NCBI RefSeq assembly: GCF_018617875.1
Contig: NZ_JACSKZ010000001.1
Span: 372,001-436,000 of the forward strand
Reading direction: 5' to 3'
Length of the DNA: 64,000 nucleotides
DNA from: Exiguobacterium algae
GTDB lineage: Bacteria > Bacillota > Bacilli > Exiguobacteriales > Exiguobacteriaceae
The notes under the pieces were generated by a model. It searched no databases and was not told the DNA's origin. It saw only the letters and a program-made list of their open reading frames with translations. Positions 9,188 to 19,260 of this stretch are shown here, in pieces (positions within the stretch are counted from its first letter, which is position 1; each line of letters begins with the position of its first letter). Made by a program: the position numbers and the translations under genes.

Positions 9188-9203
9188 TGAATACACGCTA
9201 TTC

Positions 9204-9232
9204 TTTTCGTAATTTCGAAACAATGTTAAACT
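9204..9232 (+). promoter_or_regulatory. Candidate ispH promoter
   Basis: TTTTCG, 17-base spacer, TAAACT, about 40 bases before the ispH start. Both boxes are imperfect. Confidence 0.35.
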
Positions 9233-9273
9233 ATTATCTATGAAAGCACTGCGAAAGGAGCTCTCGCCCTCTT

Positions 9274-10227
9274 ATGAAAGTTAAAAAAATTAGTCCACGC
9301 GGATATTGCTATGGTGTCGTCGATGCCATGAAACTCGCAAATGAGGCTGTGGCCAACCCGGATTTGCCACGACCAATTCATATACTCGGAATGATTGTCC
9401 ATAACCGTCATGTCACTCAGGCGTTCGAAGACCTCGGCGTCAAAACCGTCGACGGAGAGGACCGGATGCAGGCCCTCGAAACAATCAACGAAGGGACCGT
9501 CGTCTTCACTGCACACGGTATCTCCCCTCTCGTACGTAAACGTGCCATCGAAAAAGGATTAACGATTGTCGATGCTTCGTGTCCTGACGTTCTCGTCACG
9601 CATGACTTGATTCGTGAAAAAACTTCAAACGGTTACGAGGTCATCTATATCGGAAAACATGGACACCCTGAACCGGAAGGTGCCATAGGCGTCGCTCCTG
9701 GAAAAGTACACCTCATCCAATATGAGCATGAGATCGAACAACTTCCGGCGCACCTTATCGACACGAACATCTTGGTGACGAACCAGACGACTATGAGTCA
9801 ATGGGACGTCTCGGCTTTAATCGAACAGATCCAAGCCCGTTATCCGCATGTCGAGGTCCATAATGAAATCTGCAACGCGACGCAGGTTCGTCAAGAAGCT
9901 GTCGCTGAACAGGCAGGCGATTGTGACTTGCTCATCGTCGTCGGTGACCCGAAATCCAATAACTCAAACCGTCTCGCCCAAGTCTCAAAAGAGATCGCCG
10001 GTACGAACGCGTATCGAATCGGGGATTTGAGTGAACTCGACCTTAGTTGGCTCGAAGGGGTTGAAACCGTCGCCGTCACGTCCGGTGCGTCAACACCGAC
10101 TCCGATCACCAAAAAAGTCATCGACTTCTTGTCTCAATATGATCCGGACGACTTGAGCACACATGATAAAACACCATTCCTTGAATTGCGGAGTATCTTG
10201 CCAAAAGTGAAAGCTCTTCGTAAATAA
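9274..10227 (+). CDS. ispH: 4-hydroxy-3-methylbut-2-enyl diphosphate reductase
   Basis: IspH is the last enzyme of the MEP pathway. It uses a 4Fe-4S cluster to make isopentenyl and dimethylallyl diphosphate. Three cluster cysteines are visible: C12 in [10 protein letters not shown]103 in DASCPD and C200 in NEICNATQ. The substrate-binding motifs [13 protein letters not shown] and [10 protein letters not shown] are also present. The 317-residue length fits the Bacillus-type (YqfP) form. The ATG at 9274 follows AAAGGAG by 13 bases, a slightly long spacing. Unlike its neighbours it is on the plus strand and is flanked by a divergent kinase and a convergent terminator, so it is a single-gene unit. 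Confidence 0.97.
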   Translation: MKVKKISPRGYCYGVVDAMKLANEAVANPDLPRPIHILGMIVHNRHVTQAFEDLGVKTVDGEDRMQALETINEGTVVFTAHGISPLVRKRAIEKGLTIVDASCPDVLVTHDLIREKTSNGYEVIYIGKHGHPEPEGAIGVAPGKVHLIQYEHEIEQLPAHLIDTNILVTNQTTMSQWDVSALIEQIQARYPHVEVHNEICNATQVRQEAVAEQAGDCDLLIVVGDPKSNNSNRLAQVSKEIAGTNAYRIGDLSELDLSWLEGVETVAVTSGASTPTPITKKVIDFLSQYDPDDLSTHDKTPFLELRSILPKVKALRK

Positions 10228-10231
10228 AGTG

Positions 10232-10265
10232 ATCCCCCGCCCTTTGTAAGGACGGGGGATTTTTC
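10232..10265. terminator. Terminator between ispH and the Nif3-like gene
   Basis: The stem ATCCCCCG/CGGGGGAT is extended by CCTT/AAGG and followed by TTTTT on the plus strand. It terminates ispH and lies at the 3' end of the converging Nif3-like gene. Confidence 0.9.
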
Positions 10266-11376
10266 AACGAAATTGGAATGGGTTGGTATTGGCTTCAGAG
10301 ACAATCAAGTCTACATCAATCTTCGCTTTCTCGAATTTCTCTGCCAGTACATCTACAACGCCTTGCTTCATCACACTTTCGACGTGATGTCCCGGGTCGA
10401 CGACGGCCATTCCGAGAGCCATCGCATCGTGTGCCACATGGAAATATAGGTCGCCGGTCACATAGGCGTCGGCTCCTTTGAAGGCAGCCTTTGATACATA
10501 TTTGTTTCCGTCCCCACCGAGGACGGCGACTTTTTCGATTCGACGGTCCAGCTCCCCGACGACGCGAACACCTTCCACACCGAAGCTCTTTTTCACATGG
10601 AGGGCAAACGCTTCAAGTGACATCGGAGACGAGAGACGACCAATCCGGCCAAGTCCGAGTACCTGTCCTTCGATTTCATCACGGATGAGGTCATATGCGA
10701 CTTCTTCATAGGGGTGCGCCTCATGCATGGCTCGTAACACCCGTTTTTTCTGGCTTTCCCGAACGATCGTCTCGATCTTCACTTCCTCTACCCGCTCGGT
10801 TTCATGCGGTCGACCGATAAACGGGCTCGTTCCATCGAGCGGGGTGAATTGACCCGTCCCGGTGACACTGAACTGACAATCCGCATAATCACCAAGATGT
10901 CCTGCGCCCGCTTTGCCGAGTGCTTCAGAAACAACTTCCTGATGCGTGGTCGGAACAAAAACAGATAGTTTATAGACCGGTTCTTCATAGGTCGGAACAA
11001 GCACTTCCGTTCCCTCGAGACCGAGCGCTTCACTCATCCAATCATTAACGCCACCTTTACAGACGTCGAGGTTCGTATGGGCCACATATACCGAGATATC
11101 GTGACGAATGCACTTCATTGTGATTCTCCCTGCAGCCGACCGGTCGTTCACTTGCCCGAGCGGACTAAAAATGGGTGGATGATGGGCGATGATCAAATCG
11201 ACTTCACGCGCAATCGCTTCATCGACGACTGACTCTAACACATCGAGTGTGACCATGACCCGACGGACCTCTTTATTCAACGTCCCGATCTGTAAGCCGA
11301 TTTTATCGCCTTCTACGGCTAGATGTTTCGGCGCAAACTCCTCAAACAACTGGATAATTTGATTTCCGTTCGCCAT
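10264..11376 (-). CDS. yqfO: Nif3-like dinuclear metal centre protein (YqfO family)
   Basis: The 370-residue protein of the DUF34/NIF3 family forms toroidal hexamers with a two-metal site. Metal ligands are visible in LIIAHHPPIFSP, HTNLDVCKGG and DPGHHVES. Between the two halves (about residues 130-235) is the PII/CutA1-like insertion typical of the Bacillus form, with YKLSVFVPTTHQE and ANGMHEAHPYEEVAYD-type sequence (HEAHPYEEVAYD). Proposed roles include GTP cyclohydrolase-like or damaged-metabolite chemistry, but none is settled. The ATG shares one base with the trmK stop (TAATG), as in the yqfN-yqfO pair of B. subtilis. Confidence 0.93.
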   Translation of the reverse strand: MANGNQIIQLFEEFAPKHLAVEGDKIGLQIGTLNKEVRRVMVTLDVLESVVDEAIAREVDLIIAHHPPIFSPLGQVNDRSAAGRITMKCIRHDISVYVAHTNLDVCKGGVNDWMSEALGLEGTEVLVPTYEEPVYKLSVFVPTTHQEVVSEALGKAGAGHLGDYADCQFSVTGTGQFTPLDGTSPFIGRPHETERVEEVKIETIVRESQKKRVLRAMHEAHPYEEVAYDLIRDEIEGQVLGLGRIGRLSSPMSLEAFALHVKKSFGVEGVRVVGELDRRIEKVAVLGGDGNKYVSKAAFKGADAYVTGDLYFHVAHDAMALGMAVVDPGHHVESVMKQGVVDVLAEKFEKAKIDVDLIVSEANTNPFQFR

Positions 11377-12092
11377 TATTGGCTCACCTCTCTCATTTTG
11401 TCGCGGTATCGTTTGAATTCCGTTTGTTTACGAACGAGTGCCTCGGATTGAACACCTTCTGCCATCTGTCCTAAAACGTAATCTAGCTTCGCCGCTTCAC
11501 GTGACCATTTTAATTTGAATGGCTCCGGTCGCGATTGAAGAAGAAACGGACCGAATAATAGTTGCCAATTCCGTTCATTTTCATCCGCGCTATAGACGTC
11601 TTCCTCTCCTTTCTCTCCGACTAGAATCTCGTATACCTTATCGTTCTCTTTGACAATCGACTCCTCGACAAGCCGATACCCGTTTTCGAGCAACCATTCC
11701 CGCACATACTGACCGTCTACATTCGGTTGGAGCACAAGGCGCTCGACCGCACCGAGCTTGTCTTTCCCGCTCTCTAAAATCGAGCGAATGAGACTCCCGC
11801 CCATTCCACAAATCGAGATGCACGTCGCTTCATCCTTTTTCAATACAGCCAATCCGTCCCCGAGCCGTACATCAATGACGTCGCGTGCTCCAATCAAATC
11901 AACTTGTGCCTGAGCTGCTTCCATCGGCCCGACGTTCACTTCGCCCGCAATCCCACGGGCAATCAGTCCCTGTTGAACCGCGTAGCAAGGGACATAGGCA
12001 TGATCCGATCCAATATCTGCGAGGATGCTTCCTTTCGGGATATAGTCAACGACTTGTTTCAATCGTTTGTCTAACATGATCCGTTCTTGCAT
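11376..12092 (-). CDS. trmK: tRNA (adenine22-N1)-methyltransferase
   Basis: TrmK methylates N1 of A22 in the D-loop of tRNA using S-adenosylmethionine. The Rossmann-type SAM site is ILADIGSDHAYVP, followed by GIAGEVNVGP, the catalytic-region motif SICGMGGSLI and QPNVDGQYVREWL. A C-terminal helical coiled-coil extension of about 80 residues binds tRNA in the family. At 238 residues the length is normal. The start at 12092 is supported by AAGGAG with a 9-base gap. It is the first gene of a two-gene unit with the Nif3-like gene. Confidence 0.94.
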   Translation of the reverse strand: MQERIMLDKRLKQVVDYIPKGSILADIGSDHAYVPCYAVQQGLIARGIAGEVNVGPMEAAQAQVDLIGARDVIDVRLGDGLAVLKKDEATCISICGMGGSLIRSILESGKDKLGAVERLVLQPNVDGQYVREWLLENGYRLVEESIVKENDKVYEILVGEKGEEDVYSADENERNWQLLFGPFLLQSRPEPFKLKWSREAAKLDYVLGQMAEGVQSEALVRKQTEFKRYRDKMREVSQ

Positions 12093-12152
12093 TCAAGACA
12101 ACTCCTTTAATCTACTTCTTTCTAAGCGTATCGAAATATCGATTTTTCGACA

Positions 12153-12185
12153 ACAAAAAACGCACCCCGTCGAGGAGCGCGTTGT
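12153..12185 (-). terminator. Terminator after cccA
   Basis: On the minus strand AACGCGCTCC, TCGA loop, CGGGGTGCGTT and then TTTTTG, starting just after the cccA stop. Confidence 0.85.
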
Positions 12186-12188
12186 CAA

Positions 12189-12527
12189 TCATTGTTCAAT
12201 CAACCAGTTTGCAAGTACTTCTGCTTCTTCAGCCGATGCGAGACCTGCTGGCATTTGTCCACGTCCGTTAACGATAATGTTTTGGATTTCCTCAGCAGAA
12301 AGACGCTCGCCTACACCCGTAAGTGCTGGACCGACGCCTCCTTCAAGGTTTCCGCCGTGACAGCCTGTGCAGCCTTTCGCCGCGTACAATTCTTCTGGGT
12401 TCATTTCAGTAACATCCGGACCGGCAGCCGCTTGCTGCGCTTGATTCACCCCGTAGTACGATAATGATACCATGGCAATAATTGCGACGATTGCGATAGC
12501 CGCAAACGGTAACAATGGATTACGCAT
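12189..12527 (-). CDS. cccA: Membrane-anchored cytochrome c-550
   Basis: The 112-residue protein has one uncleaved-looking N-terminal membrane helix (residues about 6-25), then a short Gln/Ala linker and a class I cytochrome c domain. The heme motif is CTGCH (C53, C56, H57), and the distal axial ligand is probably M92 in GRGQMPAG. Such small anchored cytochromes carry electrons to the terminal oxidase on the outer face of the membrane. It lies directly downstream of rpoD, the same position as cccA in B. subtilis, and has its own terminator. The ATG follows GAGGGGG. Confidence 0.93.
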   Translation of the reverse strand: MRNPLLPFAAIAIVAIIAMVSLSYYGVNQAQQAAAGPDVTEMNPEELYAAKGCTGCHGGNLEGGVGPALTGVGERLSAEEIQNIIVNGRGQMPAGLASAEEAEVLANWLIEQ

Positions 12528-12581
12528 TGTAGTTCCCCCTCATGTTCATTCCAAATTTCTATCCAACACTATTTTACTCAA

Positions 12582-12630
12582 AAAATAAAAAAGAAGGAAG
12601 GAAAATCACTCATTTTCCTCCCTTTCTTCT
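12582..12630 (-). terminator. Terminator after rpoD
   Basis: On the minus strand a long purine-rich stem (AAGAAAGGGAGGAAAAT against ATTTTCCTTCCTTCTT) is followed by TTTTTATTTTTT. Confidence 0.85.
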
Positions 12631-12659
12631 AAAACTTCACACTTTATACAAATATGAAA

Positions 12660-13754
12660 TTAGTCGAGGAAGTCTTTCAAGCGTTTTGAACGGCTCGGGT
12701 GGCGCAATTTACGAAGCGCTTTCGCTTCGATTTGACGAATCCGTTCACGTGTGACACCGAAGACTTTCCCTACTTCTTCAAGTGTCCGTGTACGTCCATC
12801 ATCCAATCCGAAACGAAGGCGAAGGACATTTTCTTCGCGGTCCGTCAACGTGTCGAGCACATCTTCAAGCTGTTCTTTCAACAACTCATACGCTGCCGCG
12901 TCCTGAGGTGCCATCGCATCCTGGTCTTCGATGAAGTCGCCGAGATGTGAATCATCTTCTTCACCAATCGGTGTTTCAAGTGATACCGGTTCTTGCGCGA
13001 TCTTCAAGATCTCGCGTACTTTCTCCGGAGTCAATTCCATCTCTTTTGCAATCTCTTCTGGAGAAGGTTCGCGACCGAGATCTTGAAGCAATTGGCGCTG
13101 CACACGAATGAGCTTGTTAATCGTCTCGACCATGTGTACCGGAATCCGAATCGTCCGGGCTTGGTCGGCAATCGCACGTGTGATGGCTTGGCGAATCCAC
13201 CATGTCGCGTACGTCGAGAACTTGAACCCTTTCATGTAGTCGAATTTCTCGACTGCTTTAATAAGTCCCATGTTCCCTTCTTGAATCAAATCAAGGAAAA
13301 GCATGCCACGACCGACGTAGCGTTTCGCAATCGAAACGACGAGACGAAGGTTCGCTTCCGCAAGACGTTTCTTCGCTTCCTCGTCCCCTTGTTCAATCCG
13401 TTTGGCAAGCTCTGTCTCGTCTTTTGCACTTAGAAGGTCAACACGACCGATTTCTTTCAAATACATCCGGACCGGGTCGTTAATTTTAATACCCGGTGGG
13501 ACAGACAAGTCGTTCAAGTCGACTTCTTCGTCCTCTTTTTTAGTCGGTGTCTCTTCGGCATCCGCCGCATCTTCTGTGACGCGAATATCTTTCGCTTCTA
13601 GGTCTTCAATGAAGTTATCGATAAAGTCAGAATCCACCTCAAAGTGACTGAGGCGGTCTTGAATCGCTTGCATCGAGACAACGCCTTTTTTCTTCCCTAA
13701 TTTTTCGAGCTCTTCTATGGCGTTAAATAAATCCTCTTTCTTCTTCTCTGCCAT
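12660..13754 (-). CDS. rpoD: RNA polymerase primary sigma factor (sigma-A)
   Basis: The housekeeping sigma factor directs RNA polymerase to TTGACA/TATAAT promoters, many of which can be seen in this window. At 364 residues it lacks the large non-conserved insertion of the enterobacterial form, as in other Firmicutes. Region 1.1 is followed by 1.2 ([11 protein letters not shown]), region 2 ([49 protein letters not shown]), region 3 and the region 4 helix-turn-helix ([20 protein letters not shown]). It sits downstream of dnaG in the conserved macromolecular-synthesis operon and ends in a strong terminator. Confidence 0.98.
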   Translation of the reverse strand: MAEKKKEDLFNAIEELEKLGKKKGVVSMQAIQDRLSHFEVDSDFIDNFIEDLEAKDIRVTEDAADAEETPTKKEDEEVDLNDLSVPPGIKINDPVRMYLKEIGRVDLLSAKDETELAKRIEQGDEEAKKRLAEANLRLVVSIAKRYVGRGMLFLDLIQEGNMGLIKAVEKFDYMKGFKFSTYATWWIRQAITRAIADQARTIRIPVHMVETINKLIRVQRQLLQDLGREPSPEEIAKEMELTPEKVREILKIAQEPVSLETPIGEEDDSHLGDFIEDQDAMAPQDAAAYELLKEQLEDVLDTLTDREENVLRLRFGLDDGRTRTLEEVGKVFGVTRERIRQIEAKALRKLRHPSRSKRLKDFLD

Positions 13755-13789
13755 CTAGCAGTTCAACTCCTTCCAAACTTCATCCACGA

Positions 13790-15598
13790 TCATCGTTCGC
13801 GAAGACGACGACTACGGGCAATCAATTCCTGTAGCTTGGACGCCTGGTCAACAATACTTTCGGCGTCTTGAGCGATTTCCCTCTTTGCACGCTCGATTTG
13901 ACGTTTCTCCTCATAACTGTTTATGACCCGAATGTATTCATCTAAAACCTCTTCAGACCATTCCTCCGGTCCGGACATGAGGCGAATCTCCGCATAGCGG
14001 TTCGCATAATTTGGCTGCTGGTCACAATACCGCTCCATGAATGGGGGCACGACCTGCTCAAATTCTTCGAGATTCATTGTTTCGGAGACAATTTCATACA
14101 GGGCTGAGGCCAACATCCGATGTACCTCGTCTTGATAGCGTAATCCAAGACGGTCCCGGACAAATCGAACTTGATCCGGTCCACTCAACATGGCCCGAAG
14201 CAATAATTTTTCAGCCTTCATCCATCGCGGCTCTCCTGATTTACTGGCGCGTTTCCGCACAGGTTCAGTCGGCTCGACTGGAGAAGGGATTGATTCGCTT
14301 GACGTCGGACGAGGTAGACGCGTCTTGAGGGTCTCAAGCGGGATCTCAAACTCATCCGAAAGTTTTTTCAAATATAAGTCTCGACGAATCGTGTGATTCG
14401 TTTTGCCAATCTCCTCAAGCATAGATTCAATAAATCGAATCCGTTCTCCTTCTCGGTTCAAGTTTTTTCCGCGGCGAAGTGTCCGGTTCATGAAATCAAG
14501 CACCGACAGTTGTTCTGAATCGACAAACTGTTGCCAATGCTCTGCTCCATGTGATCGAATATAATCGTCCGGGTCCGTTTTTTCCGGTAACGGAAGTACT
14601 TGAACTTCAAGCGGATATGACTCGAGCATACGTACGACTTTCAACGTGGCTTCTTGTCCCGCGTGGTCGCCATCATAACAGACAATCACTTCATCCACGA
14701 TCCGGGAGAGCGCCCGGGCATGTTGCGGAGAGAAAGCGGTTCCGAGCGAGGCGACGACCTCTCTCGTTCCGGCTTGCGCGACTTGAAGCACATCGACGTT
14801 CCCTTCTACAAGAAGGACCCGTTTTTTCTTCCGCATCGTCGCACGAGCCTGAGAGAATCCGAATAACAGCTCACTCTTGTTGAAAAGTGGGGTCTCGGCC
14901 GTATTGACGTACTTTGGCTGCCTTCCATCGATGGCGCGGCCACTAAATCCTACGATGGTGCCGTCTCGATCCGCAATCGGAAAGACGACACGGCCTTCGA
15001 ACCGATCAAAATATTCACCGGCTTTCGATTTAGAAATAAGTCCAGCCTCGACCATGATTTCCAGGTCAAATCCTCTTCGTTCCAGCAATTCGACAGTAAA
15101 CCGACGCTGGTCCGGGGCATATCCGATTTTGAACTGCTCGATTGTCGCATCATCAAGATCTCGGTCACGTAAATACGAAAGACCGACCTCACCTGTCTCC
15201 GTCTTCATCAAGACTTCGTGATATAAGTCCGCGACAAGCCGATGCGCATCCCGCATTTGTTTGCGAAACACTTGCTCCCTCGTCAGTTCTTCCTCACCTT
15301 GAATACCATCTACCGAGATATTCGCCCGCGTCGCAAGACGTTCAACTGTTTCGGGGAACGACAGGCCTTCCGTTTCCATCACGAAAGTAAACACATTCCC
15401 TCCTGCCCCACAACCGAAACAGTGATACATTCCTTTTTCAGGTGACACGGAAAAAGATGGCGTACTTTCTGAGTGGAAAGGACATAAGCCGACGAGACGA
15501 TGACCTTGCTTCTTCAATTCGACACGTTCGCTAATCAATTCTACGATATCAGTCGCTTGCTTCACTTCTGCGATGACCTCATCCGGTATTCGTGGCAT
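13790..15598 (-). CDS. dnaG: DNA primase
   Basis: DnaG makes the RNA primers for replication. A CHC2 zinc finger (C39, H42, C60, C63) is followed by the TOPRIM catalytic core with the acidic motif LLVEGNVDVLQV and DGDHAGQEA. After it comes a C-terminal helicase-binding domain. The start is placed at the ATG at 15598, which has AGGGAG 8 bases upstream and begins MPRIPDEVIAEVKQATDIV as in the family; the longer frame to 15628 has no ribosome site. This gives 602 residues. It leads the dnaG-rpoD operon, and its 5' leader carries an 11-base perfect hairpin. Confidence 0.97.
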   Translation of the reverse strand: MPRIPDEVIAEVKQATDIVELISERVELKKQGHRLVGLCPFHSESTPSFSVSPEKGMYHCFGCGAGGNVFTFVMETEGLSFPETVERLATRANISVDGIQGEEELTREQVFRKQMRDAHRLVADLYHEVLMKTETGEVGLSYLRDRDLDDATIEQFKIGYAPDQRRFTVELLERRGFDLEIMVEAGLISKSKAGEYFDRFEGRVVFPIADRDGTIVGFSGRAIDGRQPKYVNTAETPLFNKSELLFGFSQARATMRKKKRVLLVEGNVDVLQVAQAGTREVVASLGTAFSPQHARALSRIVDEVIVCYDGDHAGQEATLKVVRMLESYPLEVQVLPLPEKTDPDDYIRSHGAEHWQQFVDSEQLSVLDFMNRTLRRGKNLNREGERIRFIESMLEEIGKTNHTIRRDLYLKKLSDEFEIPLETLKTRLPRPTSSESIPSPVEPTEPVRKRASKSGEPRWMKAEKLLLRAMLSGPDQVRFVRDRLGLRYQDEVHRMLASALYEIVSETMNLEEFEQVVPPFMERYCDQQPNYANRYAEIRLMSGPEEWSEEVLDEYIRVINSYEEKRQIERAKREIAQDAESIVDQASKLQELIARSRRLRER

Positions 15599-15629
15599 CT
15601 TCACCGCTCCCTGTTTCCAATCTCGCAAC

Positions 15630-15658
15630 GAAACGGAACGCTCAACACGTTCCGTTTC
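15630..15658 (-). promoter_or_regulatory. Perfect 11-base-stem hairpin in the dnaG leader
   Basis: GAAACGGAACG and CGTTCCGTTTC are separated by a 7-base loop, between a likely -10 box and the dnaG ribosome site. No T-run follows, so it is not an ordinary terminator. It may be an RNA stability, processing or protein-binding element. Confidence 0.6.
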
Positions 15659-15677
15659 ACTGTACTGTCAATACTCT

Positions 15678-15706
15678 ATTATACCTTTTGACAGAGTCGA
15701 TTACTA
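15678..15706 (-). promoter_or_regulatory. Likely dnaG-rpoD promoter
   Basis: Perfect TATAAT -10 with a 17-base spacer to a poor TAGTAA -35. The implied start, about 15671, would place the hairpin at 15630-15658 near the mRNA 5' end. Confidence 0.55.
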
Positions 15707-15725
15707 ATCAAACACTTCCGTTCAG

Positions 15726-16541
15726 TCAATCGTCACGTGACTGCTCAAGACGACGTAAAATAATACCCGCCGTCTCCTCGACTGCCTTGTTCGTCACATC
15801 GATGACTTCACAGCCGATGCGCTCGTATATACCCCGGGCATACTCCAACTCCCGATTGATTCGTTCGAGTTGAGCGTAATCGGCTTCGGGTTTTAACCCG
15901 AGCGATTTTAACCGTTCCATCCGAATCGAAATCAACTTTTCAGGTGAGATGATCAGACCGACGCAACGTTCGGCAGGCAGGTCGAACAATTCTTCAGGTG
16001 GACGTGACTCCGGGACGAGCGGGACGTTTGCCACTTTGAATCGTTTCAATGCCAAATACTGTGAAAGTGGCGTCTTCGACGTTCGAGACACGCCGACCAA
16101 CACGATATCCGCTTTTTTCAAACCGCGTGGGTCTCGTCCATCATCATATTTCACCGCGAACTCCATCGCTTCGATTTTCCGGAAATAATCATCATCTAAT
16201 CGATAGATGAGTCCCGGTTTCTCACGAGGCGGTTCTTTCAAATGCCCGGATAAGGCATCGAGTAAATCTCCTAGCAAATCGACCGTTTTCACCTCATGTT
16301 CTTGACCGAGGCGAATCAATAAGTCGCGATGATGTTCGTTGACGAGTGTGAACGCGATGATTGCCTGTTGTGCTTTCGCCTGTGTCACGATATCGACAAT
16401 CGTGTGCTCATCTTCCACGAAGGGAATACGGAGTGTTTCGATCGCATTTTCATGAAACTGGATACTTGCCGCTCGTACGACGAGCTCACACGTCTCACCG
16501 ACTGAGTCACTCACGACAAACACGAGTTGTTTTGTTGTCAA
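15726..16541 (-). CDS. ppsR: Pyruvate, phosphate dikinase regulatory protein
   Basis: This is a DUF299 bifunctional serine/threonine kinase and Pi-dependent pyrophosphorylase. It switches PPDK or PEP synthetase off and on by ADP-dependent phosphorylation. The P-loop-like motif is GVSRTSKTPLSQYLA, preceded by an N-terminal FVVSDSVGETCE. A TTG at 16541 is the start: AGGAGG lies 8 bases before it, whereas the ATG at 16568 lies upstream of that ribosome site. This gives 271 residues. It begins 13 bases after ccpN, and both genes govern the PEP-pyruvate node, as in the B. subtilis yqzB-yqfL pair. Confidence 0.93.
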   Translation of the reverse strand: MTTKQLVFVVSDSVGETCELVVRAASIQFHENAIETLRIPFVEDEHTIVDIVTQAKAQQAIIAFTLVNEHHRDLLIRLGQEHEVKTVDLLGDLLDALSGHLKEPPREKPGLIYRLDDDYFRKIEAMEFAVKYDDGRDPRGLKKADIVLVGVSRTSKTPLSQYLALKRFKVANVPLVPESRPPEELFDLPAERCVGLIISPEKLISIRMERLKSLGLKPEADYAQLERINRELEYARGIYERIGCEVIDVTNKAVEETAGIILRRLEQSRDD

Positions 16542-16554
16542 AGCGATTTCCTCC

Positions 16555-17184
16555 TCAGAGTGATTCATCGTTCGCTAGTGCGATGAGCACTTTCGTCATA
16601 TTGGTCTTTGTCATCCGACCGAGTACAATCAGCTTTCCGTCCTTCTCTTCGACGACCGGCATCGCATCGATTTGCTTCTCGATGAGTTTCATGCCGGCAC
16701 GAATCAACGTCTCGTCTTTCTCAACGACAGTAATGTTCGGCATGCGCGTCATGATGACATTTACCGGCAACTGATCTAAGTCCTGATTCCCGATCGCGGC
16801 ACGGAGCAAGTCTTTTCGAGATAGCACGCCGACCAGTTCACCGTCTTTCCCGACGACAAACAACGAGCCCACATCCTCTAAAAACAAGGTGACGACCGCA
16901 TCATAGACCGTCATCTCATCCCGTACGACTTTTGCAGAAGACATGAAGTCGCCGACCGTCAATGAATCTAATTTTTCACGTAACAGCGTGGAGTTTCGTT
17001 TCCCGACGTACGTGTAGCCGACGCGTGGCCGGGCTTCGAGTATTCCCGTCATCGTCAAGATCGCAAGGTCCGGACGGAGCGTGGCACGGGTGAGCGACAA
17101 CTCTTGTGCGATTTGTTCACCCGTGATCGGTCCGTTGTCCTTTACAATCTCAACGATTTTTTGTTGGCGTTCATTCAGTTGCAT
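16555..17184 (-). CDS. ccpN: Transcriptional repressor CcpN (gluconeogenesis)
   Basis: CcpN represses gluconeogenic genes (gapB, pckA) during growth on glucose in B. subtilis. The 209-residue product has an N-terminal winged helix-turn-helix (KIVEIVKDNGPITGEQIAQELSLTRATLRPDL shape; short core GEQIAQELSLTRATL). Two CBS domains follow (VGDFMSSAKVV... and VNVIMTRMPNI...), which sense ATP/ADP in the family. The ATG at 17184 has GAGGGGG 6 bases upstream and is preferred over the TTG two codons earlier. It lies 21 bases after glyS, so readthrough from the glycine T-box operon is possible. Confidence 0.93.
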   Translation of the reverse strand: MQLNERQQKIVEIVKDNGPITGEQIAQELSLTRATLRPDLAILTMTGILEARPRVGYTYVGKRNSTLLREKLDSLTVGDFMSSAKVVRDEMTVYDAVVTLFLEDVGSLFVVGKDGELVGVLSRKDLLRAAIGNQDLDQLPVNVIMTRMPNITVVEKDETLIRAGMKLIEKQIDAMPVVEEKDGKLIVLGRMTKTNMTKVLIALANDESL

Positions 17185-17205
17185 AGCCAACCCCCTCTAG
17201 TTTGT

Positions 17206-19260
17206 TCAGAGCACGAGCGCGTTGAAGTTCGCGACGCTCTCAATCGTCGTAGCCAATCGGCTCATTTCGTGCAGACGGTTACGGCGGACCGCTTCGTCAT
17301 CACTCATGACCATCGTGTGATCAAAATAGGCCACGATTGGTGCTTCAAGTGCACGAAGTGACTCAATTGCCCGCTCATAGTTTCCTGATTCAACGGCTTG
17401 TGTCGTCTCAGGGACAATGCGTTCAATCGCCTCATGCAATGCAGCTTCTTCATCGTTCTCAAACAACGTCGGATCTACTTCTCCGGCTTCGCCTTTTTTC
17501 GAGATGTTCACGACACGGGACAATTGTTCGATCAACGGTTTCGCATCAGTCGACACAAACTGTTGAACCGCCTGAGCACGTGCATCTAAACGGTCGACCG
17601 TCAACGCTGTCGTCATGACAGCATCGATCACATCGTAACGAATGCCTTGTTCCTGGAGTCGATATTTGAGACGAAGCTTGAAGAAATCGACTAACTGCGC
17701 CTTGACTTGTTCTTTATCGGCTTCATAAAGTCCTGCCTGAAGTTGTAATTCGACAATTTGTGAAAGTAATTTGTCGATTGTGAGGTCTACTTTCCAATCT
17801 CCGAGAATTTGCACGACACCTTGCGCTTGGCGACGGAGAGCGAACGGATCTTGAGAACCGCTTGGAATCAACCCGATTCCGAAGAAAGCAGCGATTGAAT
17901 CGAGCTTATCCGCCAACGCGAGTACAGCGCCCGTTGGTGTCGCAGGAGACGCATCCCCCGCGAAACGTGGCATGTAATGCTCACGGATGGCAGCCGCCAC
18001 TTCTTTGTCTTCCCCTTGCTGCAGGGCATATTTTTCTCCCATGATCCCTTGGAGCTCTGTGAACTCATAGACCATCTGACTGACAAGGTCGAACTTATGA
18101 ATCGCCCCGGCCCGTTCCACTTTTTCCAACTCAGCGTTGAAGAGCGGCGCAAGTGCACGCGCGATATCCGTGACACGACGGGCTTTCGCTCCGGTCGTAC
18201 CCAATTTTTCATGGAAGACGATCCGGTCGAGACGGGCGAGCTGATCGTCGATTTTCGTCTTCTTATCTTCTTCATAGAAGAAGACCGCATCCGCAAGGCG
18301 GGCGCGAATGACTTTCTCGTTCCCTTTCGCGACGTTCGCGAGGTGATCGGCATTTCCGTTACGGACCGTCACGAAGTAATGCTTCAGCGTGTCACCGACG
18401 TATACCGGGAAGTAACGTTGATGTTCTTTCATCGTCGTGATGAGTACTTCTTCCGGCAAATCGAGATACGTCTCTTCGAATTCACCGAATAGGGCGGTCG
18501 GCCACTCGACGAGGTTCGTGACTTCTTCGAGTAACGCGTCATCAAGCGGGACAGTCCAGCCTTGCTCATTTGCCAATTCACCGATTTGACGCTCAATCTC
18601 AGCTTTTCGTTTTTCGTAAGACGCAATGACAAACGCCGATTCAAGCGCTTGCTCATAATCAGCAGGTGTCGAGACGCGCACGTCTCCTTTACTAAGGAAA
18701 CGGTGACCACGTGTCACATTGCCCGTCTGAACGCCCTCAATCGAAAAGTCGATGATCTCCTCGCCGAACAACGCGATGAGCCAGCGAATCGGACGCATGT
18801 AGCGGAGACTGCTCGTGCCCCACTTCATGTTTTTCGGGAAGGTTAATCCACGGACGACTTCTTCAAGCCCTGCAAGAAGAGAGACCGTCGCTTGTCCTGC
18901 TTCGTGACGCTCTGCAAAGACATACTCGACTCCTTTTTCTTCTGCGAAATAGAGGTCATCGACCGTCAGACCACGACCACGTGCAAATCCTTGAGCCGCT
19001 TTCGACCAGTTGCCCTCAGCATCCTGGGCAATCTTTTTCGCTGGTCCACGAAGTGTCTCTGTCAAATCCTGTTGCTTCTCTTCCACGTCGCGCACGATGA
19101 CCGCGAGACGCCGTGGTGTCGAATAGACGTCGATCGCACCGAATTCGATACGAGCGTCTGTTAAGAATGTGCTGACACGTTCAGCCAGTTGTTTTTCTGA
19201 GCGGAGCACGTATTGAGCCGGAAGCTCTTCCAATCCGATTTCTAAAAGAAGATCACGCAT
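17206..19260 (-). CDS. glyS: Glycyl-tRNA synthetase beta subunit
   Basis: The beta subunit of the alpha2-beta2 bacterial glycyl-tRNA synthetase carries tRNA recognition, including an HD-like and an anticodon-binding domain at the C-terminus. The family start [18 protein letters not shown] is present; this ATG at 19260 has AGGTGA 5 bases upstream and overlaps the end of glyQ by 8 bases. Recognisable blocks are [28 protein letters not shown] and [11 protein letters not shown]. The 684-residue length is typical. Expression is expected to depend on the T-box upstream of glyQ. Confidence 0.97.
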   Translation of the reverse strand: MRDLLLEIGLEELPAQYVLRSEKQLAERVSTFLTDARIEFGAIDVYSTPRRLAVIVRDVEEKQQDLTETLRGPAKKIAQDAEGNWSKAAQGFARGRGLTVDDLYFAEEKGVEYVFAERHEAGQATVSLLAGLEEVVRGLTFPKNMKWGTSSLRYMRPIRWLIALFGEEIIDFSIEGVQTGNVTRGHRFLSKGDVRVSTPADYEQALESAFVIASYEKRKAEIERQIGELANEQGWTVPLDDALLEEVTNLVEWPTALFGEFEETYLDLPEEVLITTMKEHQRYFPVYVGDTLKHYFVTVRNGNADHLANVAKGNEKVIRARLADAVFFYEEDKKTKIDDQLARLDRIVFHEKLGTTGAKARRVTDIARALAPLFNAELEKVERAGAIHKFDLVSQMVYEFTELQGIMGEKYALQQGEDKEVAAAIREHYMPRFAGDASPATPTGAVLALADKLDSIAAFFGIGLIPSGSQDPFALRRQAQGVVQILGDWKVDLTIDKLLSQIVELQLQAGLYEADKEQVKAQLVDFFKLRLKYRLQEQGIRYDVIDAVMTTALTVDRLDARAQAVQQFVSTDAKPLIEQLSRVVNISKKGEAGEVDPTLFENDEEAALHEAIERIVPETTQAVESGNYERAIESLRALEAPIVAYFDHTMVMSDDEAVRRNRLHEMSRLATTIESVANFNALVL

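Noticed and set aside
15635-15660. A third sigma-W-like promoter near dnaG (TGAAAC present)
   Set aside because: The -10 at the right distance reads CCGTTT, not CGTA, and the TGAAAC is part of the hairpin stem.
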